In this document: piece by piece, positions 7,424-16,107 of the stretch
How positions within the stretch are numbered: the first letter of the stretch is position 1
Layout of the letters: each line of letters begins with the position of its first letter
Source of the DNA: Halorarum salinum
GTDB taxonomy: Archaea; Halobacteriota; Halobacteria; Halobacteriales; Haloferacaceae
Assembly: GCF_013402875.1 (NCBI RefSeq)
Contig: NZ_CP058579.1
Coordinates: forward strand, 2,232,001 to 2,296,000
Direction of reading: 5' to 3'
DNA length: 64,000 nucleotides
Translations under genes and position numbers: made by a program
The notes under the pieces: generated by a model
Told to the model about the DNA's origin: nothing
What the model saw: only the letters and a program-made list of their open reading frames with translations
Databases searched by the model: none

Positions 7424-9814
7424 ATGGTAGAGCACACGCGAACGCTGGGGTTCAAGGTCGCTTTCGCGATCGGGCTGGGGACGATGATCGCGGCGGGCAT
7501 CTTCTCGCTGTCCGGGACGGCCGTCGCTCAAATCGGCAGTAGCGCCGTCATTGCGTTCGTCATCGCCGCCGTCGTCGCGGGATTGACCGCGGCCTCCTAC
7601 TCGGAGTTCGCGTCCATCTACTCCGAGAACGGCGGCGGCTACCTCTTCTCCTCGCGAACCTTCGAGAACGACACGCTCGAATACACCGTCGGCGCGATGC
7701 TGTTTCTCGGCTACACCGGGACGACCGCGTTCTACCTCGCCACGATGGACGAGTGGTTCTTTCGGTTCATCGTCCCCGAACCGCTCCACTTCCTTCCCCA
7801 CGGGACGACGGGCGTGCTCGCTGCGCTCCTCCTCGGGACGCTCAACGCCAGGGGGACCGAGGAGAGCGGCACCTTCCAGCTGCTGGTCACGGGGGCGAAG
7901 GTCGCGGTCCTCCTCGCGTTCATCGGCGGGGCGTTCGCGTACCGCGGACCGGTGGCCGCGGGAGGGACGTTCGCCGCCGGGTTCTCGACTGACGTCGTCG
8001 GCATCGTCGCCGTCGCCGCGCTCGCGTTCATCACGTTCTTCGGCTTCTCCGCCATCGCGGCCAGCGCCGGCGAGATCATCGAGCCGAGACGGACGGTTCC
8101 GAGGGCCATCGCGGCGAGCATCCTCACCGTCACCGTCCTGTACGCGCTGGTCATCGTCGCGATGGTCAACTCGCCCGTCCCCGCCGAGGTCATCGCCGAG
8201 GAGGGCGAAACGGCGATGGGGCGGGTCGCCGCGGGCTTCCTCGGCCCGATCGGTCGGAGCCTCATCGTGGCCGGCGCCGTCTTCAGCATGGTCAGCGCCT
8301 CGAACGCGAGCATCCTCGCGGCAAGCGGGATCGGCTCGTTGATGGGCCGCCAGGGACAGGCTCCTCGGCCGTTCTCGCGCATCCACCCCGAGTACAACAC
8401 GCCGTTCTGGAGCGTGGTGACCGCGACCGGGACCATCGTCGGCCTGATCGTGCTCTTCATCGGCGTGTTCCCGGCCGAGGGCGGGCCGATCCCGTTCGAC
8501 GTCACGGTGCCGGTCCCCGCCGTCGGCGCGCTCACGGTGACGGAGCTCGGGCTGACTGTTCTGACCGGGTTCGCCACGCTGAACCTCCTGTTGCCGCTCT
8601 CGGTCGTCAACGTCGCGCTCATCTACTCCCGTCGGCGCCATCCCGGCGTCGAACGGGGCTTTCGCGTACCGGGCGTGCCCCTGGTGCCGGCGCTCGGGGT
8701 CGTCGCGAACCTGGCGCTCATCTACAACCTCCCGGTCAAGGGCGTCGTCGTCGGCCTGCTGTTCGTCCTCCTGCTCCTCGCGTCCTACCTCGTCTGGGGC
8801 GGTGCGCCGGACGTCAGGGAACTGTACGAGGAGGTGGTGCCGCCGACCGGTCCGTCGGCTGTGACCGGCGGGGACGAGGCCGCCGCGTCGACCGTCGACC
8901 AGGGACGTCACCGCATCCTCGTCGCCGTCGCTCGGCCGGAGCGCGCGCCGCGGTACGTCAAACTGGCGGCGACGCTCGGATCGCTCCGGAGCGACGACCC
9001 GCTCGTTCAGGTCGTCAACGTCACGCACGTCCCCGAACAGACGCCCTTCGAGGCGGTCGTGGACACCGCTCGGGGGCGCGCCGATCGCATCCAGGAGCTG
9101 CTCGACGCCGAGGGGATCGACGTCGAGTACACCGTCGAAGGCCACGTCTCCCAGGACGTCGCCTTCGACATCCTCCAGACCGCCAGAAACGACGGAGCGG
9201 ACCTGATCCTCATGGGCTACCCCGAGAAGCACACCCGAGTCGCCGAACGGGTCGAGTACAGAGCACCCTGTGGCGTTCTGTTCGCCAGCGGCATCACGGA
9301 TCCGACCGGACTCGACGTCGTCAACGTCGGCGCCGGCGGCGGCCCCCACCATCTGGACCTGCTGCCGCTGGTCGAGCGCATGGGACGGGAGGGGGCGGAC
9401 CTGCACGTGATCAACGTCGACCCGGGCGGCGGTCACGGCAGTCCCGAGGACGTCGAGGCGACGACCGCGGAGCTCTCGGAGGCGCCGTCCGTCCGAATCC
9501 ACGAGGTCACTGCCTCGACCGTCGCTGAAGGGCTGGTGGAGACCGCCGCTCGAAACGGCGGGATCCTCCTCATCGGCGCGACCCGGACGCGACGGCTCCG
9601 CCGATGGGTGTTCGGAAGCACGCCGGACAGGGTGATCGAACTCGCCGGAGGCGCCGACGTGCCCGTCCTCGTCTACGCGAGTCCGCGCGGCGTCCACGGC
9701 CCGGTGGAAGATTACGTCTATCCCGTGTATCGCTATCTCACCGGACGACGGCGGCGCAGTGCTGCCACGCAGTCGACCACCGAACCTGAGCCGACCGAGC
9801 AGAACGGGACGTGA
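7424..9814 (+). CDS. Second APC-superfamily permease with C-terminal Usp domains
   Basis: 796 residues from ATG 7424. The open frame runs further upstream to 6974 but that part overlaps the previous gene. A TATA-like TTTATTG at 7391-7398 lies 26-33 bases before ATG 7424 and supports this start and a separate promoter. About 12 helices are predicted, with AIGLGTMIAAGIFSLSG, the ENGGGYLFSSR turn and the conserved EIIEPRRTVPRAI. From about residue 480 come two Usp-like domains (RILVAVARPERAPRYVKL and LDVVNVGAGGGPHHLDL; final loop IGATRTRRLRRWVFGS). It is a paralogue-like partner of the preceding transporter, but too diverged to be a recent copy. Substrate unknown. Confidence 0.87.
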   Translation: MVEHTRTLGFKVAFAIGLGTMIAAGIFSLSGTAVAQIGSSAVIAFVIAAVVAGLTAASYSEFASIYSENGGGYLFSSRTFENDTLEYTVGAMLFLGYTGTTAFYLATMDEWFFRFIVPEPLHFLPHGTTGVLAALLLGTLNARGTEESGTFQLLVTGAKVAVLLAFIGGAFAYRGPVAAGGTFAAGFSTDVVGIVAVAALAFITFFGFSAIAASAGEIIEPRRTVPRAIAASILTVTVLYALVIVAMVNSPVPAEVIAEEGETAMGRVAAGFLGPIGRSLIVAGAVFSMVSASNASILAASGIGSLMGRQGQAPRPFSRIHPEYNTPFWSVVTATGTIVGLIVLFIGVFPAEGGPIPFDVTVPVPAVGALTVTELGLTVLTGFATLNLLLPLSVVNVALIYSRRRHPGVERGFRVPGVPLVPALGVVANLALIYNLPVKGVVVGLLFVLLLLASYLVWGGAPDVRELYEEVVPPTGPSAVTGGDEAAASTVDQGRHRILVAVARPERAPRYVKLAATLGSLRSDDPLVQVVNVTHVPEQTPFEAVVDTARGRADRIQELLDAEGIDVEYTVEGHVSQDVAFDILQTARNDGADLILMGYPEKHTRVAERVEYRAPCGVLFASGITDPTGLDVVNVGAGGGPHHLDLLPLVERMGREGADLHVINVDPGGGHGSPEDVEATTAELSEAPSVRIHEVTASTVAEGLVETAARNGGILLIGATRTRRLRRWVFGSTPDRVIELAGGADVPVLVYASPRGVHGPVEDYVYPVYRYLTGRRRRSAATQSTTEPEPTEQNGT

Positions 9815-9925
9815 CGACGGTCGGGCCGGTCCCGCGATCACCCCCGTCGAAGACCCCGCAAACGCGCCGCCGACTGGTCACCGACTGGCGGAAACCGGTT
9901 TCCCCCGCTCGACCGTACGTCGACC

Positions 9926-10255
9926 ATGGCCACCGGTGACACCGACAGGGAGGAGGGCGTCGACTTCGCCGAGATAAACCAGGTCCTCGAGGGGCTCTCG
10001 TTCCCGGTCACGAACGACGAACTGGTCGAACGCTACGGCGACCGCGAGTTCGGGCGCACGAACGTCGGCCCGATCACGATCGCGGACCTGTTCGAACCGA
10101 TGGGGGAGGACACCTTCGGGTCCATCGACGAGGTGCGCGAGATGGCGTTGAGCCAGATGCCGGGCGAGTCCGTCGGCCGCCTGCGCTACTCCGACCGCGG
10201 CGTGTCGAACGACACGCGCGAGGGGACCGGTCTGAGCGAGTCGGAGTCGTTCTAA
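9926..10255 (+). CDS. DUF5789-like small haloarchaeal protein
   Basis: 109 residues, acidic and soluble. It has the pattern I associate with DUF5789: a helical INQVLEGLSFPVTNDELVE start, a middle GPITIADLFEPMGEDTF and a closing MPGESVGRLRYSDRG. Function is unknown. It stands alone, 111 bases after the second permease, and converges with the next minus-strand gene. The family name is from memory of the motif pattern. Confidence 0.65.
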   Translation: MATGDTDREEGVDFAEINQVLEGLSFPVTNDELVERYGDREFGRTNVGPITIADLFEPMGEDTFGSIDEVREMALSQMPGESVGRLRYSDRGVSNDTREGTGLSESESF

Positions 10256-10318
10256 TCGCTTGCCGACCCCGTCGACCGGCGGGCTCGACCGTGACACGGG
10301 ACGAATCCGACGCGTCGG

Positions 10319-10549
10319 TCAGCCGTCGTGGGTGAAGATGAACGCCTGCCCGTCGTCGACGCCGACGCAGAGGTCGAGCAGCTTCGAGATGTCGAGGCTC
10401 GTCGGGTTCTGCTTGCAGACGACCAGGTCCTCGAACGGCTCCCCGCAGGCCGGACAGGCGACCGAGACGGTGTTCTGGTACGACTTGATCGCGGCGTTCT
10501 CCTCGCGGGGCGTCAGCGACGAGGTGAGTTCGTCGGTGTCGACGTCCAT
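10319..10549 (-). CDS. Small zinc-ribbon protein of the DUF7385 ('flagella cluster protein') type
   Basis: 76 residues. A single CPACGEPFEDLVVCKQ motif offers three cysteines for metal binding, followed by DISKLLDLCVGVDDGQAFIFTH, which I recall from haloarchaeal proteins once labelled flagella cluster protein. No archaellum genes are in this window, so the label says nothing certain about motility. A TATA-like GATTAGGG lies about 20-27 bases upstream of the ATG. Confidence 0.6.
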   Translation of the reverse strand: MDVDTDELTSSLTPREENAAIKSYQNTVSVACPACGEPFEDLVVCKQNPTSLDISKLLDLCVGVDDGQAFIFTHDG

Positions 10550-10645
10550 AGGGGCGCGTTCGACCGATCCCTAATCAATGTCTCGGGCGTGTGGGACGCG
10601 TTCGGGGGGGCCGTACGAACCGCCGTCCGCCCGGGCGTCGGCGGC

Positions 10646-11398
10646 CTACGCGAACTCCACCAGCGTCCCCTCGTACCGGCAGTCCTCCAGGGCGTGTTTC
10701 GCGGCGATGCCGGCCTCGTGGGCAGTCGGTCCCCGGCCGACGCCCACCTTCAACTGGACCTCCGCCTCGTCGGCGACGTGCTCTATCGCCGCGTGGTACT
10801 CCTCGACGCCCAGATCCGGGCAGACCGAGATGACGTTGTCGCCGCCGACGAAGAAGGAGAGCGCGCCGTGGGCCTCGCGCATGTACCGCATGAGGCTCGC
10901 GTACCCCTGCTCGATCCGGATGAACGAGTCGAACTCGTTGAGCCTGTCGGTGTACTTCCCGGTGGCGTCGTTCACGTCGAAGTGGGCGATCCGGACGTCG
11001 TCGTCGCCCGCGTCGCCGTTGAACTCGCCGGCGAGCACCTCGGCCCTGTCGGCCGACTGGGCGCTCCCGGCGTCCTGGACGCGCTCGGTCGCGGTCTCGA
11101 GCGCCTCGATCGGCCGGTCGTCGACGCCGACCCCGAGGCTGACGGTGACGGGGTAGCGGTTCCGGATCGTCTCCTGGAGGAGCTCGTGGTCGGTCAGGTC
11201 GAGGCCGTTCGTCACGGCCACCATGTTGTCGAACCGTGTGAAGAACACGTAGCCGTCGCGGGAGCCGACGAACTGCGCGAGGTCGGCGAACAGCCGCGAC
11301 TGCATCGTCTGGAGGTCCATCTCGCGGCGCGGCTCGGGCGTCACTGTCCAGGGTCCGTAGTTGTCGATCTGGACGAGCGTCAACTGCGTCGCGGTCAC
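10646..11398 (-). CDS. gch3: GTP cyclohydrolase III (archaeal, GTP to FAPy)
   Basis: 250 residues from GTG 11398, which matches the usual family start (TQLTLVQIDNYGPWTVTPEPRRE). An ATG at 11425 in frame would add nine residues without family support, and a TATA-like CGTATGTG lies at the right distance for the GTG. Conserved motifs: QSRLFADLAQFVG, DGYVFFTRFDNM with metal-binding Asp, and the second half GALSFFVGGDNVISVCPDL. These are the two fused palm-like domains of the family. The enzyme hydrolyses GTP to the formylamino pyrimidine used for riboflavin, F420 and 8-HDF precursors, in the cytoplasm. It is transcribed alone. Confidence 0.9.
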   Translation of the reverse strand: MTATQLTLVQIDNYGPWTVTPEPRREMDLQTMQSRLFADLAQFVGSRDGYVFFTRFDNMVAVTNGLDLTDHELLQETIRNRYPVTVSLGVGVDDRPIEALETATERVQDAGSAQSADRAEVLAGEFNGDAGDDDVRIAHFDVNDATGKYTDRLNEFDSFIRIEQGYASLMRYMREAHGALSFFVGGDNVISVCPDLGVEEYHAAIEHVADEAEVQLKVGVGRGPTAHEAGIAAKHALEDCRYEGTLVEFA

Positions 11399-11698
11399 GG
11401 TGCCGACTCCGACCCCACCACACATACGCGTTACCGTTCACGGTTTCGGGACGCCCCCGCGTCGTCGGGCCCGGCGGACTGGAATCGGGTCGCGAACGCG
11501 GGGGGACGGACGAGGCGGGACGCAGGTTCGAACCCGGTGAACGCCCGTTCGAACCAGACGGACCGCCGGGGCTCGCTCCGGGGGCGCACTCGACGAGGCC
11601 GCACTCGACGGTGGCGGCGTCGCCTTCCACGACGGGACGCCGTTACGAGTGTCATCGTCTGACAAAGGTTTATATGCGACAGCGTGATACAGACTACC
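11399..11698. promoter_or_regulatory. Divergent promoter region with paired GTTCGAAC palindromes
   Basis: This gap lies between the minus-strand gch3 gene and a plus-strand 47-codon gene. The 8-base palindrome GTTCGAAC occurs at 11526-11533 and again at 11547-11554, a start-to-start distance of 21 bases or two helical turns. Such spacing would place two dimers on the same DNA face. It is not a T-arm of a tRNA, because the flanks do not pair. A regulator and target gene cannot be assigned. The plus-strand TATA (TTTATATG, 11669-11676) lies about 115 bases further on. Confidence 0.4.
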
Positions 11699-11842
11699 AT
11701 GGAAGAGCGCGATTCACCGTACGTCTTCCGTGACGAGGCCGAGGGCCGCGTCGGCGACCGGGATCCGAACCCGGACGGCCGCGACGTGGTCATCATCGAG
11801 GGCCGCGCGATGACGTACCGCGCGTACCGCGGGGCCGAGTAG
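11699..11842 (+). CDS. 47-residue conserved-looking haloarchaeal small protein
   Basis: The frame from ATG 11699 to TAG 11840-11842 encodes an acidic, Arg-rich peptide beginning MEERDSPYVFRDE and ending MTYRAYRGAE, with VVIIEGRA between. A strong TATA (GTTTATATGC) sits 23-30 bases before the ATG, so the message is probably leaderless. Codon use is GC-rich at third positions as in neighbours. No known domain and no membrane segment. The promoter quality and composition make it a real gene, but its function is unknown. Confidence 0.65.
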   Translation: MEERDSPYVFRDEAEGRVGDRDPNPDGRDVVIIEGRAMTYRAYRGAE

Positions 11843-11908
11843 CCCCGCCGCCGTTCGTGTGGTCGTCCCGTGCTCGAAAAGTGAGGAGCGGCGCGTCCGC
11901 GCGTCGCC

Positions 11909-12307
11909 TCAGAACGCGTCGCCGTGGGCCGTGATGTCCGCCTCGAGCCCCTCGCGGACCGCCGAGTGGACGTGGCAGATGTCCTCCCCGCGGGCGACGA
12001 CGTCCGAGAGCGTGTCGTCGTCGACGTCGGCCTCCACGTAGACGTCGAAGCTGATGGCCGTGAGGTCGTCGTCCCCGTCCAGTTCGGCCTCCGCGTCGAT
12101 CTGGACCCTGCCGAGGTCGTCGTGGCCCTCCTTCTGCGCGCCGACGCGGAAGGCAGGGAGATAACAGGAGGCGTAGTCCGCGACGAGCACGGAGTTCGGG
12201 TCGGGGCCGCCCTCCCCGGTGGCGTCGATGGTGAGGTCGTAGTCGCCGACCTGGCTCGTGCTCTCGTAGCCCTCCTCGCTGACGGTGGACGTCTCGATGT
12301 CGGTCAT
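11909..12307 (-). CDS. OsmC-family protein
   Basis: 132 residues. It has the compact OsmC fold pattern with the two family cysteines: VADYASCYLPAFRVGAQ (about Cys48) and GEDICHVHSAVREGL (about Cys111). These cysteines form the thiol peroxidase site in characterised OsmC/Ohr proteins, so a role in organic hydroperoxide detoxification is plausible, although the exact subfamily cannot be set. A second OsmC protein lies at 58 kb in a different subfamily. It is transcribed alone; a TATA-like GGTTTACG lies about 30 bases upstream. Confidence 0.82.
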   Translation of the reverse strand: MTDIETSTVSEEGYESTSQVGDYDLTIDATGEGGPDPNSVLVADYASCYLPAFRVGAQKEGHDDLGRVQIDAEAELDGDDDLTAISFDVYVEADVDDDTLSDVVARGEDICHVHSAVREGLEADITAHGDAF

Positions 12308-12453
12308 GATGCATCCATCCGGTAAACGATCCGAGGGCGTAAACCTTGTCGAAGCGGTAGCGCGGATCGTCCCGCTGCGGGTGGTTTCGGTCGGAACTGA
12401 CCGAACTCGTCCCGGCCGGGTCTGACCGAACCCGTCCCGGACCGGTCAGCAAC

Positions 12454-13176
12454 TCACTCCAGCGTGAACGACTCGTCGCCCTCGAGCACGTGGACCTCGG
12501 CGTCGCTGCCGGTCGCTTTCACCTCGCGGACGAAGTCGTCCGTCTCGATCTCGATCGGCGGGAACGTGTCGTAGTGCATCGGAAACGCGTGGTCGACGTC
12601 GAGCCAGTCGACCGCGATGGCGGCCTGGGTCGGCCCCATCGTGAAGTAGTCGCCGCAGGGCACCGCCACGGCGTCGGGTTCGAGGAACGGCCCGATCACG
12701 TCGCGCATCTCGGACATCAACGACGTATCGCCAGCGTGGTAGAACGTCGTCGAGTCCGGGTCGGACTCCTGGGTGGGCCTCTTGTCGGAGACGACGTAGC
12801 CGGCGGGCATGCCGCCGGAGGCGCCGTATCCCGTGTCCAGGCCGTTCGAGTGATCGGCCCGGACCATCGTGACGAACGCGTCGTCGAGTTCGACGGTGCC
12901 GCCGAGGTTCATCCCCGTCGTGTCGTCGACGCCGTATTCGTCCGTGAGGTAGCCGGTCAGTTCGGGCGTGCCGACGAAGTGCGCGTCGCGGAACCGATCA
13001 CAGTCCGCGATGTGGTCCGCGTGTCCGTGGGTCAACAGCACGTGGTCCGGATCGAGTTCCTCCGGGTCGGTGTCCGTGTACGGGTTGTCGAAGAACGGGT
13101 CGACGAGCAGGTCGGTGTCGTCCATCGAAACGTGCCACGTGGAGTGGCCGTGCCAGGTGAGTTCCATTGCCGACAT
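12454..13176 (-). CDS. Metallo-beta-lactamase fold hydrolase, UlaG/UPF0173-like
   Basis: 240 residues. Metal ligands are visible: HGHSTWH at the start of the family pattern, [13 protein letters not shown] (HxHxDH, about residues 50-55), YHAGDTSLM with the bridging Asp, and a final [13 protein letters not shown]. This set is typical of the short UPF0173 hydrolases that bind two metals. Substrate is unknown. A TATA-like CGATTTTATG lies about 27-34 bases upstream. It is separated from the OsmC gene by 146 bases and may be on its own. Confidence 0.85.
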   Translation of the reverse strand: MSAMELTWHGHSTWHVSMDDTDLLVDPFFDNPYTDTDPEELDPDHVLLTHGHADHIADCDRFRDAHFVGTPELTGYLTDEYGVDDTTGMNLGGTVELDDAFVTMVRADHSNGLDTGYGASGGMPAGYVVSDKRPTQESDPDSTTFYHAGDTSLMSEMRDVIGPFLEPDAVAVPCGDYFTMGPTQAAIAVDWLDVDHAFPMHYDTFPPIEIETDDFVREVKATGSDAEVHVLEGDESFTLE

Positions 13177-13229
13177 GACGGGTTACCGTTCGCGCGACGG
13201 GCACATAAAATCGGTCGCCGGGGCGGCTC

Positions 13230-13565
13230 TCACGCCGTCGGCTCGGGGTCCGAGTCGGTGACCTCGACCAGTTCGGCCGATTCGACGTACTCGCTCTCCC
13301 CGCCGACGCGGAGCTGGATCGTCGTCCCCGGCGTGTCGGTCCCCGCTCGGTCCGCCAGATCCGGGAGCGAGACGGCGGTGACCCCCTCGCGGGTCACGGC
13401 GCGCCGCTGGAGCGTCCGCCCGCCCACCTCCGTCCGTTCCCACTCCTCGCCGGGGGTGTCTGTTCCGAAGTACGACTCGTCGTCGCGGTCGGGGGCCACC
13501 TCGCCGTCGCCCCGCACCGACTCCGTCGCGTCGTCCTCCCGATACTGGTGCAGGTGTACGAGCAT
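13230..13565 (-). CDS. Conserved-looking haloarchaeal protein of unknown function
   Basis: 111 residues, acidic, no membrane segment. The N-terminus MLVHLHQYREDD and a C-terminal beta-rich half with TTIQLRVGGESEYVESAELVEV suggest a small beta domain. It is read in the same direction as the MBL hydrolase, whose start is 54 bases beyond its stop, so they may be co-transcribed. I recognise no family. Confidence 0.55.
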   Translation of the reverse strand: MLVHLHQYREDDATESVRGDGEVAPDRDDESYFGTDTPGEEWERTEVGGRTLQRRAVTREGVTAVSLPDLADRAGTDTPGTTIQLRVGGESEYVESAELVEVTDSDPEPTA

Positions 13566-13735
13566 ACGTTCACTCCCGTCCCCGACGGCCTATCGGTCAC
13601 GGCAGGTTCGCGACCGATCTCCGTCCGATCGACGACCGCGTTCCGACCGCCCGCACGCCGAACGTCGACCGCGCCTCTCGCGGCCGACCTCGCCGGACTC
13701 ACAACGACTAACCCGGCACGACACGGCCCTCCCCC

Positions 13736-14473
13736 ATGCGCACTGCCCGCATCCGCGACCCGTCGGGGGCGATCCGAACGGGGCGCTACGAGGACGGTAC
13801 CGTGGAAGCCGCCGGGACGACCTTCGACGTGGACGACCCGGACGTCGACCTGCTCGCGCCCTGCGACCCGAGCAAGATCGTCTGCGTCGGCCGGAACTAC
13901 GCCGCCCACGCCGAGGAGCTCGGCAACGAGGTGCCGGACCGGCCGCTGCTGTTCCTGAAACCTCCCAACGCGGTCGCCCCGCCGAACTCGACCGTCCCGC
14001 TCCCGGCGGGGAAAGAGCGGATCGACCACGAGGCGGAACTGGCCGTCGTCGTGGGCGAGGAGGCGCGCAACGTCGACGCCGCGGACGCCTGGGACGTCGT
14101 CGACGGCATCACCTGCATGGACGACGTGTCGAACCGTGACGACCAGAACCGCGAGCAGAACTGGGTGCGGGGGAAGGCGTTCGACGCCAGCGCGCCGCTC
14201 GGTCCCGTCGTCGCGGACGTCGAGCACGTCCCGGCCGACGCCTCGGTGATGCTCCGCGTGAACGGCGAGGAGCGCCAGCACGGGAGCCGCGACCAGTTCA
14301 TCTTCGACGTCCCGACGCTGATCGAGGAGATCACGACGTACCTCACGCTCGAACCGGGCGACGTGATCGCGACCGGGACGCCCGACGGCGTCGGACCGCT
14401 GTCGGACGGCGACCGCGTCGAGGTGGAGGTCGAGGGCGTCGGCGTCCTCGAACACGACGTGCGCGCCGAGTAG
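13736..14473 (+). CDS. Fumarylacetoacetate hydrolase-family enzyme
   Basis: 245 residues. The FAH C-terminal fold motifs are clear: KIVCVGRNYAAHAEELG, PLLFLKPPNAV, the acidic metal site DHEAELAVVVGEEARN, then NWVRGKAFDASAPLGPV and PGDVIATGTPDGVG. Proteins of this type act on beta-dicarbonyl acids (2-hydroxyhepta-2,4-diene-1,7-dioate isomerase, acylpyruvate or oxaloacetate hydrolase/decarboxylase). The sequence does not decide which. It is cytoplasmic and monocistronic, and converges with tpiA. Confidence 0.87.
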   Translation: MRTARIRDPSGAIRTGRYEDGTVEAAGTTFDVDDPDVDLLAPCDPSKIVCVGRNYAAHAEELGNEVPDRPLLFLKPPNAVAPPNSTVPLPAGKERIDHEAELAVVVGEEARNVDAADAWDVVDGITCMDDVSNRDDQNREQNWVRGKAFDASAPLGPVVADVEHVPADASVMLRVNGEERQHGSRDQFIFDVPTLIEEITTYLTLEPGDVIATGTPDGVGPLSDGDRVEVEVEGVGVLEHDVRAE

Positions 14474-14522
14474 GCGACGCTCCGCACCCGCGCCGCCCCG
14501 ACGTCGCCCCTGTGACCGGGTT

Positions 14523-15167
14523 TCAGATTCCGGAGACGAGGTCGCGAAGGACTGCCCGCGGGTCCTCGGCCTTCGCCACGCCGCTGGCGAGGAGCACGCC
14601 CGACGCGCCGAGTTCCGCCGCCGCCGCCACGTCCTCGCCGGTGGAGACGCCGGCGCCACAGAACAGGTCGACGTCGTCGTTCACCGCCGCGACCGCCGCC
14701 GCGGAGTCCTCGACGATCGACGGGTCGGCGGTCGCGACCGAGTCGTCGCCGCCGATGAGCTCGGGCGGTTCGACCGCGACCGCGTCCGGGCCGAGCGCCG
14801 CCGCGGCGGCCGCCTGATCCGGGTTGTTCCCGCAGACGACGGTCTCGAGGTCGGCCCGATCGGCCGCGTCGAGCGAGCCGTCGACGTCGGCCAGTTTCAA
14901 GCGGTTCTCCGAGTGGTTCAGCAGCGTCCCGACCGCGCCGGCGTCGGCGACGGCCTCCGCGAGCGTGCTGCCGGTGTGGCTGCCGTGCCCGACGGGGGAG
15001 ACGTGCTGGGCCCACGTTTCGACGCCCGTCCCCGCCACGGCGGGGAGGTGGGCGGCCTGCGGCGAGACGGCGATCCGCGCGCCGGACTCCTCGGCGACGT
15101 CCCTCGCGGCCGTCGCGACCGCGACCGGGTCACACGGGTACGCCTTCAGGTTGACGAGGACGAACAT
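14523..15167 (-). CDS. tpiA: Triosephosphate isomerase (archaeal short form)
   Basis: 214 residues, the usual archaeal length and about 35 shorter than bacterial enzymes. The N-terminus [10 protein letters not shown] carries the substrate Asn/Lys. [10 protein letters not shown] has the electrophile His, [10 protein letters not shown] carries the catalytic Glu, and the phosphate loop [10 protein letters not shown] and LLASGVAKA close the barrel. It interconverts DHAP and glyceraldehyde 3-phosphate in the cytoplasm. A TATA-like CCTTTTGCC lies 25-33 bases upstream. Confidence 0.93.
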   Translation of the reverse strand: MFVLVNLKAYPCDPVAVATAARDVAEESGARIAVSPQAAHLPAVAGTGVETWAQHVSPVGHGSHTGSTLAEAVADAGAVGTLLNHSENRLKLADVDGSLDAADRADLETVVCGNNPDQAAAAAALGPDAVAVEPPELIGGDDSVATADPSIVEDSAAAVAAVNDDVDLFCGAGVSTGEDVAAAAELGASGVLLASGVAKAEDPRAVLRDLVSGI

Positions 15168-15238
15168 ACCGGAAGCGTGCGCCTGCGGGCAAAAGGCGTG
15201 GCGGTTGCGGCGCTATCGCCGACCGAGGGCGGCGTCGC

Positions 15239-15757
15239 TCAGGAGTCGTTGCGCTTGACGACGTCGCCGAGCGTCATCGTGCCCGACGACTCCGAGGACC
15301 ACTCGGAGTCCTCGGCGTCCTCGCCCTCGACCAGCGAGATGCCGAGCGACTTCTCCAGTTTCGACTGGACGTCGTCGCTCGGGAGGATCTCGCCGCGTTC
15401 CAGCTTCCGGATGACGCTGGCCTTCTCGTTGAGCTGCTTCGCGAGGTCCTCCTGGCTCAGCCCGGCGCTCTCGCGCGCGTTCCGGATGCGGTCGTCGTAG
15501 TCGGCCGCCACCGTGTCCATCTCGTCGAACATGTCGCGCCGCCGCGTCGACGAGGAGGAGGACGATGGCGACGAGGACGACGATCCGCCGGAGGAGGAGG
15601 ACGTCGAGTACTTCGTGGAACCCGACGAGCCCGACGACTCCGTCCGCACCGTCGTCCCGAACTCCGAGCAGTCGCCACAGAGCTCTAGCTCGGCCCCCTC
15701 GACCTTCGTGGTGGTGAGCGAGGGCTTCTCCGCGCCGCACATCTCACACTGAGGCAT
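15239..15757 (-). CDS. Archaeal multiprotein bridging factor aMBF1 (zinc ribbon plus HTH)
   Basis: 172 residues. An N-terminal zinc ribbon (CEMCG at residues 4-8 and CGDC at 28-31) is followed by a Ser-rich linker with long Ser runs. The HTH_3 domain is RIRNARESAGLSQEDLAKQL and ASVIRKLERGE, the Cro/CI-type fold of MBF1. The C-terminal tail ends in TMTLGDVVKRNDS. Characterised aMBF1 proteins bind the small ribosomal subunit and link to transcription. A good TATA (ACGTTTTATC) is 24-33 bases upstream of the ATG. Confidence 0.9.
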   Translation of the reverse strand: MPQCEMCGAEKPSLTTTKVEGAELELCGDCSEFGTTVRTESSGSSGSTKYSTSSSSGGSSSSSPSSSSSSTRRRDMFDEMDTVAADYDDRIRNARESAGLSQEDLAKQLNEKASVIRKLERGEILPSDDVQSKLEKSLGISLVEGEDAEDSEWSSESSGTMTLGDVVKRNDS

Positions 15758-15972
15758 ACCTGACGTAGCGCGTACCCGTTGATAAAACGTGCGCCCCGGC
15801 GGCCCGGAGACGCTCGCCCGACCGTCGCCGATTCGGACGGATAGTTACCACCTGCCTCCGCGTTCGTCTACCTTTCCGACCGATCGGAGGGGAAAAGCAA
15901 CTTTATTGTACGACCTGAATATCAGGACCTTTCAGATAGATTCACTATGAAAGGAACTCCTCTTCGACGTGT

Positions 15973-16107
15973 ATGTCCGAAGCAAACCGGATGTCGGAGT
16001 TCCTGGCTGAGCACCCGAAGATGGTCGGCGCGCTGTTCACGATGACGCTGCTGCTGTCACAGGCGGGCGCCGTGATGGCCGGCTCGTCCGCTACTGCTGG
16101 TCCGTAA
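15973..16107 (+). CDS. 44-residue single-pass membrane peptide, DUF7503-like
   Basis: ATG 15973 to TAA 16105-16107. The peptide opens MSEANRMSEFLAEHPKMVGA and has one hydrophobic helix, LFTMTLLLSQAGAVMAG, with a short polar end. From memory it resembles small haloarchaeal DUF7503 peptides. Its last 17 bases overlap the 3' end of the CHAT-protease gene on the other strand. A TATA-like TTTATTG lies about 70 bases upstream. It could be a membrane effector, a substrate or an exported peptide; nothing in the sequence decides. Confidence 0.6.
   Translation: MSEANRMSEFLAEHPKMVGALFTMTLLLSQAGAVMAGSSATAGP

Noticed and set aside
7334-9841. 835-codon frame opposite the second permease
   Set aside because: Low-complexity Arg/Asp/Glu-rich shadow; membrane protein on the plus strand is clear.
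11520-11556. Possible tRNA T-arm around GGTTCGAACCC
   Set aside because: The flanking five-base stems do not pair and no acceptor or anticodon arms could be drawn; better explained as paired palindromes.
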